From: Zoogloeaceae bacterium
Lineage (GTDB): Bacteria > Pseudomonadota > Gammaproteobacteria > Burkholderiales > Rhodocyclaceae
DNA length: 8,872 nucleotides
Reading direction: 5' to 3'
Assembly (NCBI GenBank): GCA_031281985.1
Contig: JAITEO010000095.1
Span: 1-8,872 of the forward strand
Shown here one piece after another: positions 6,658 through 8,872 of the stretch (the first letter of the stretch is position 1; every line of letters starts with the position of its first letter). The translations under genes were made by a program, and so were the position numbers. Below the pieces are notes generated by a model. The model saw nothing but the letters and a program-made list of their open reading frames with translations, was not told the DNA's origin and searched no databases.

Positions 6658-7309
6658 TTTGGAAGAACAGGAGCAGGTCGAAAACCTGAAAGCCTGGTGG
6701 CAGCGTTACGGCAATCTGGTGGTCGGCTGCGTCTGCGTGGCGGCGCTCGCCATTTCCGGCTATACGCTCTGGAACGGTCATCAGGCGCGGCAGTCCGCGC
6801 AGTCCGGCGAACTCTACGCCGCCCTGCAACAGGCCATCGACAGGGGCGAAGGCGTCCAGGTGCGCGGACTGACCGGCGAACTCACGAACCGCTTCGCCGG
6901 CACTCCCTATGCCTCGATGGGCGTGCTCCTCGCCGCCCGCTACGCCATCACCACGAATGACGCCAAGACCGCCAGGGCGCAGCTTGCCTGGGTGGCCGAA
7001 AACGACAAGGACGAGTTTGCCGATATTGCCCGCCTGCGCCTGGCCGGAGTGTTGCTGGACGAAAAGGAGTATGACGAGGCCATCAAGCAACTCAGTCGTC
7101 CGCCCGCTGCCGCCTTTGCCGTCAGTTACGCCGATTTGCGCGGCGATATTTTCCTTGCCCAGGAAAAGAAGGCGGAAGCCAAGGCGGCCTGGGAAGAAGC
7201 CAAGGCGCTGCTGGAAAAGGGCGTGGAAAAAGAGCAGACCCGGACGGAAGACGCCATCGTCCTGATGCTGTTGCAGCAAAAACTCGACGCGCTGGGCGGC
7301 GCGGCCTGA
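6644..7309 (+). CDS. yfgM: YfgM-like membrane-anchored TPR protein (BamB-linked)
   Basis: YfgM is an inner-membrane protein with a periplasmic TPR domain; in E. coli it works with PpiD at the SecYEG translocon, handing proteins to periplasmic chaperones. The 221-residue product starts [19 protein letters not shown], has one transmembrane helix (about 24-43), then helical TPR-like sequence. The frame is open 32 codons farther upstream, but that part lies inside hisS. The ATG at 6644 has AAGGA at 6630-6634 and matches the family N-terminus. It overlaps hisS by 14 bases and bamB by one base (TGATG). The place between hisS and bamB is the standard one. Family assignment is firm; PpiD partnership in this organism is inferred. 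Confidence 0.92.
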   Translation: MAAYDLEEQEQVENLKAWWQRYGNLVVGCVCVAALAISGYTLWNGHQARQSAQSGELYAALQQAIDRGEGVQVRGLTGELTNRFAGTPYASMGVLLAARYAITTNDAKTARAQLAWVAENDKDEFADIARLRLAGVLLDEKEYDEAIKQLSRPPAAAFAVSYADLRGDIFLAQEKKAEAKAAWEEAKALLEKGVEKEQTRTEDAIVLMLLQQKLDALGGAA

Positions 7310-8466
7310 TGCGCGCCCGGTTTGCCCGCGCGTGGCGCATCGGTCTGGCGGCGGCTGGCGTGGCGCTCCTTTCCGGCTGTTCGTGGCTGAATCCCTTCGC
7401 CAGTTCGTCGCCCAACAAGATGGCGGCGCTTCCCTCTCTCAAGGCGACGGTGGAGGCGCGTATCGACTGGTCGTATTCCATCGGCAAGGCCGGGAATTTC
7501 GTGTTCCATCCCGCCGCCAGCGGGGAGGCCGTCTTCGTTGCCGCCCAGGATGGCAGTCTTGCCCGTCTGGAAAATGGCGTCGAAAAATGGCGCGTCAAGA
7601 CCGGCAAGCCGCTTTCCGCGGGCGTGGGCAGCGATGGGGAGCGGGTGGCCGTGGGGACGCGCACGGGCGAGGTGCTGGTGTTTTCCGCGCAAGATGGCGC
7701 GTTCCTGTGGCAGGCAAGGGCCAGCAGTGAAATTTTCGCGCCGCCCCTGGTGGAAGGCGATCTCGTGTTCGTCAAGAGCGGCGACCATCGTCTTGCCGCC
7801 TTCGAGGAAACGGGCAAGCAAAAATGGACCTACCAGCGGCCATCGCCCAGCCTGTCGCTGCGGGACGCATCCCCGATGCAGGCGATGGAAAACCTCGTCC
7901 TGACCGGCTTTCCCGGCGGCAAGCTGGTGGCGATTTCCCAGGAAAATGGCGCGCCGCTTTGGGAAGGCACGGTGGCGTTGCCGCGTGGCGCGACCGAATT
8001 GGAGCGCGTTGCCGACGTTTCCGCGCCGCCCGCCGTGCTCGGCGCGACGGTCTGCGCCGTGGCCTTCCAGGGGCGCGTCACCTGTTTCGATTTCGCGCAG
8101 GGCGGCAATATCCTGTGGACGCGCGACAATCTTTCTTCCTATGCCGGCCTGGCGCTGGATGGCCGTGGCGTCTATGTCACGGACGACATGAGCGCCCTGC
8201 ACGCGCTGGATCTGGCCTCCGGCGGCAGTCGCTGGAAGATGGAAAAGCTCCTGCGCCGCAAGCTCACCGCGCCGCTGGCGCTGGGCGCGTACCTGGTGCT
8301 GGGCGATGCCGAGGGCTACCTGCACATCATCGACAAGACGGACGGCGCGCTCGCCGGACGCCTGAAGGTCGACGGCCCGATCACCGCCGCGCCCCAACCC
8401 TTGCCCGGCGGCAAGTTCCTGATACAAACCCAGTCCGGACGCGTTTATGGCGTGAGCCTGCGCTGA
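7309..8466 (+). CDS. bamB: Outer membrane protein assembly factor BamB (lipoprotein)
   Basis: BamB is a lipoprotein of the BAM complex that binds BamA POTRA domains and helps insert beta-barrel proteins into the outer membrane. The 385-residue protein has a signal peptide with lipobox LLSGC, lipidation site Cys24, and Ser at +2, which favours outer membrane sorting. The rest is an eight-bladed PQQ-like beta-propeller with repeated short blades of the type VFVAAQDGSLARLENGVEKW, DRTGEVLVF-like turns and a closing blade at the C-terminus (FLIQTQSGRVYGVSLR). The length matches the family (about 380-400). ATG overlaps the yfgM stop in TGATG, so translation is probably coupled. The usual next gene in beta- and gammaproteobacteria is der; here a repeat element and ruvB follow. 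Confidence 0.96.
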   Translation: MRARFARAWRIGLAAAGVALLSGCSWLNPFASSSPNKMAALPSLKATVEARIDWSYSIGKAGNFVFHPAASGEAVFVAAQDGSLARLENGVEKWRVKTGKPLSAGVGSDGERVAVGTRTGEVLVFSAQDGAFLWQARASSEIFAPPLVEGDLVFVKSGDHRLAAFEETGKQKWTYQRPSPSLSLRDASPMQAMENLVLTGFPGGKLVAISQENGAPLWEGTVALPRGATELERVADVSAPPAVLGATVCAVAFQGRVTCFDFAQGGNILWTRDNLSSYAGLALDGRGVYVTDDMSALHALDLASGGSRWKMEKLLRRKLTAPLALGAYLVLGDAEGYLHIIDKTDGALAGRLKVDGPITAAPQPLPGGKFLIQTQSGRVYGVSLR

Positions 8467-8470
8467 TTCA

Positions 8471-8498
8471 GAGGACAGAAGACAGAGGACAGAGGACA
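8471..8498 (+). repeat. 7-bp tandem repeat array, left arm
   Basis: Four heptamers in a row: GAGGACA, GAAGACA, GAGGACA, GAGGACA. They differ only by one A/G transition at the third base. The array begins four bases after the bamB stop. Confidence 0.9.
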
Positions 8499-8527
8499 GA
8501 AATCGGAGTGGCCGCTGCGCGGCCTAT

Positions 8528-8551
8528 GTAGGGGCGCACTGCGTGCGCCCG
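8528..8551 (+). repeat. REP-like hairpin, copy 3
   Basis: GTAG (8528-8531) followed by a perfect 8-bp stem GGGCGCAC (8532-8539) and GTGCGCCC (8543-8550), loop TGC. It is identical over 24 bases to copy 2, which lies 7.7 kb away between ndk and rlmN. No inverted partner is found nearby, so this is a singlet. Confidence 0.75.
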
Positions 8552-8654
8552 CTTACCGCGCACAGCGCGCCACAGAACCACCGGAGCCAACCATGCCCAA
8601 CCCACGACCCCGGATTACTGGATACAGAGCACAAAGCGAGCACAGCGAGCGCTC

Positions 8655-8675
8655 TGTCTTCTGTCCTCTGTCTTC
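8655..8675 (-). repeat. 7-bp tandem repeat array, right arm (inverted)
   Basis: Three heptamers on the minus strand: GAAGACA, GAGGACA, GAAGACA, the same unit as the left arm but in opposite orientation. On the + strand this reads TGTCTTC and TGTCCTC, just before ruvB. Confidence 0.9.
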
Positions 8676-8687
8676 TGAACCCCTGAA

Positions 8688-8872
8688 ATGATCGAGACTG
8701 ATGACCTTGCGGCGGAGCCGGGAGACCGTCTGATTGCGCCGCGGGCGCGTTCCGGCGCGGAGGAGGTGCAGGAGCGCGCCTTGCGTCCGCGGCGGCTGGC
8801 GGAATATACGGGGCAGAGCCGCATTCGTGAGCAACTGGAGATTTTCATCCAGGCGGCGCGCGGGCGTGGCGA
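8688..8872 (+). CDS. ruvB: Holliday junction helicase RuvB, N-terminal part
   Basis: RuvB is the AAA+ motor that, with RuvA, drives branch migration of Holliday junctions before RuvC cleavage. Only 61 full codons are in the window. They begin MIETDDL, as in most proteobacterial RuvB, and continue with [13 protein letters not shown] (31-43) and [13 protein letters not shown], the conserved lead into the Walker A region, which lies beyond the edge. The start is fixed by an in-frame TGA at 8676-8678 and by the family N-terminus. No Shine-Dalgarno sequence is seen: the bases before ATG are the repeat's right arm plus CCCCTGAA. RuvB normally follows ruvC and ruvA; here the gene upstream is bamB, where der would be expected, which suggests a rearrangement. 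Confidence 0.93.
   Translation, partial: MIETDDLAAEPGDRLIAPRARSGAEEVQERALRPRRLAEYTGQSRIREQLEIFIQAARGRG

Larger units (their letters stand above)
8467..8679. repeat. 213-bp inverted-repeat element between bamB and ruvB
   Basis: The segment starts with TTCA directly after the bamB stop codon and ends with TGAA eight bases before ruvB. Its ends are inverted copies (8467-8494 against 8652-8679, 25 of 28 bases matching) made of 7-bp tandem units. Inside are a GGCCGC/GCGGCC hairpin (8510-8515, 8519-8524), a REP-like hairpin (8528-8551) and ACAGAGC/GCTCTGT (8624-8630, 8651-8657). I see no gene, no transposase and no T-tailed terminator in it. Confidence 0.75.

Noticed and set aside
8467..8679. Insertion sequence or CRISPR array between bamB and ruvB
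   Set aside because: There is no transposase frame, and the 7-bp units have no spacers, so neither call fits. A small frame on the minus strand (8553-8834) only reads the repeats and antisense ruvB.

Overview
The window is a housekeeping segment of a GC-rich proteobacterial chromosome, most likely a betaproteobacterium. The order ndk, rlmN, pilW/pilF, rodZ, ispG, hisS, yfgM, bamB is the conserved beta/gammaproteobacterial arrangement. The IspG is the long form (about 415 residues, with extra sequence between the barrel and the iron-sulfur domain) usual in betaproteobacteria, rather than the roughly 372-residue enterobacterial form. I cannot name a genus. All genes are on the + strand.

Layout. 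1-247: an upstream spacer with an extended -10 promoter candidate for ndk and a short minus-strand open frame that may be a gene remnant. 248-685: ndk. 686-1114: a 429-bp spacer, long for this gene pair and full of structure: two 82-bp inverted arms, each carrying hairpins that look like bidirectional intrinsic terminators, around a pair of inverted GTAG-headed REP-like hairpins. 1115-8466: seven tightly packed genes, rlmN-pilW-rodZ-ispG-hisS-yfgM-bamB, with stop/start overlaps or gaps of 7 nt or less, so very probably one transcript. 8467-8679: a second inverted-repeat element, bounded by 7-bp tandem repeat arrays and holding a third copy of the REP-like hairpin. 8688-8872: the first 61 codons of ruvB, cut by the window end.

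How the genes relate. RlmN (23S rRNA/tRNA m2A) and HisRS serve translation, Ndk nucleotide pools, and IspG isoprenoid precursor synthesis. PilW, RodZ, YfgM and BamB are envelope proteins (type IV pilus secretin assembly, rod shape, Sec-associated folding, outer membrane protein insertion).

I see no undescribed multi-gene system: no defence genes, transposase, CRISPR or phage genes. The parts that ordinary annotation does not explain are the two composite intergenic repeat elements, which share the same REP-like hairpin (with a compensatory base-pair change between copies) and fit almost exactly between neighbouring coding regions. Also notable are the break in synteny after bamB (ruvB where der is expected), a PilW whose lipobox cysteine is replaced by alanine, and a 15-bp in-frame tandem repeat in rodZ.
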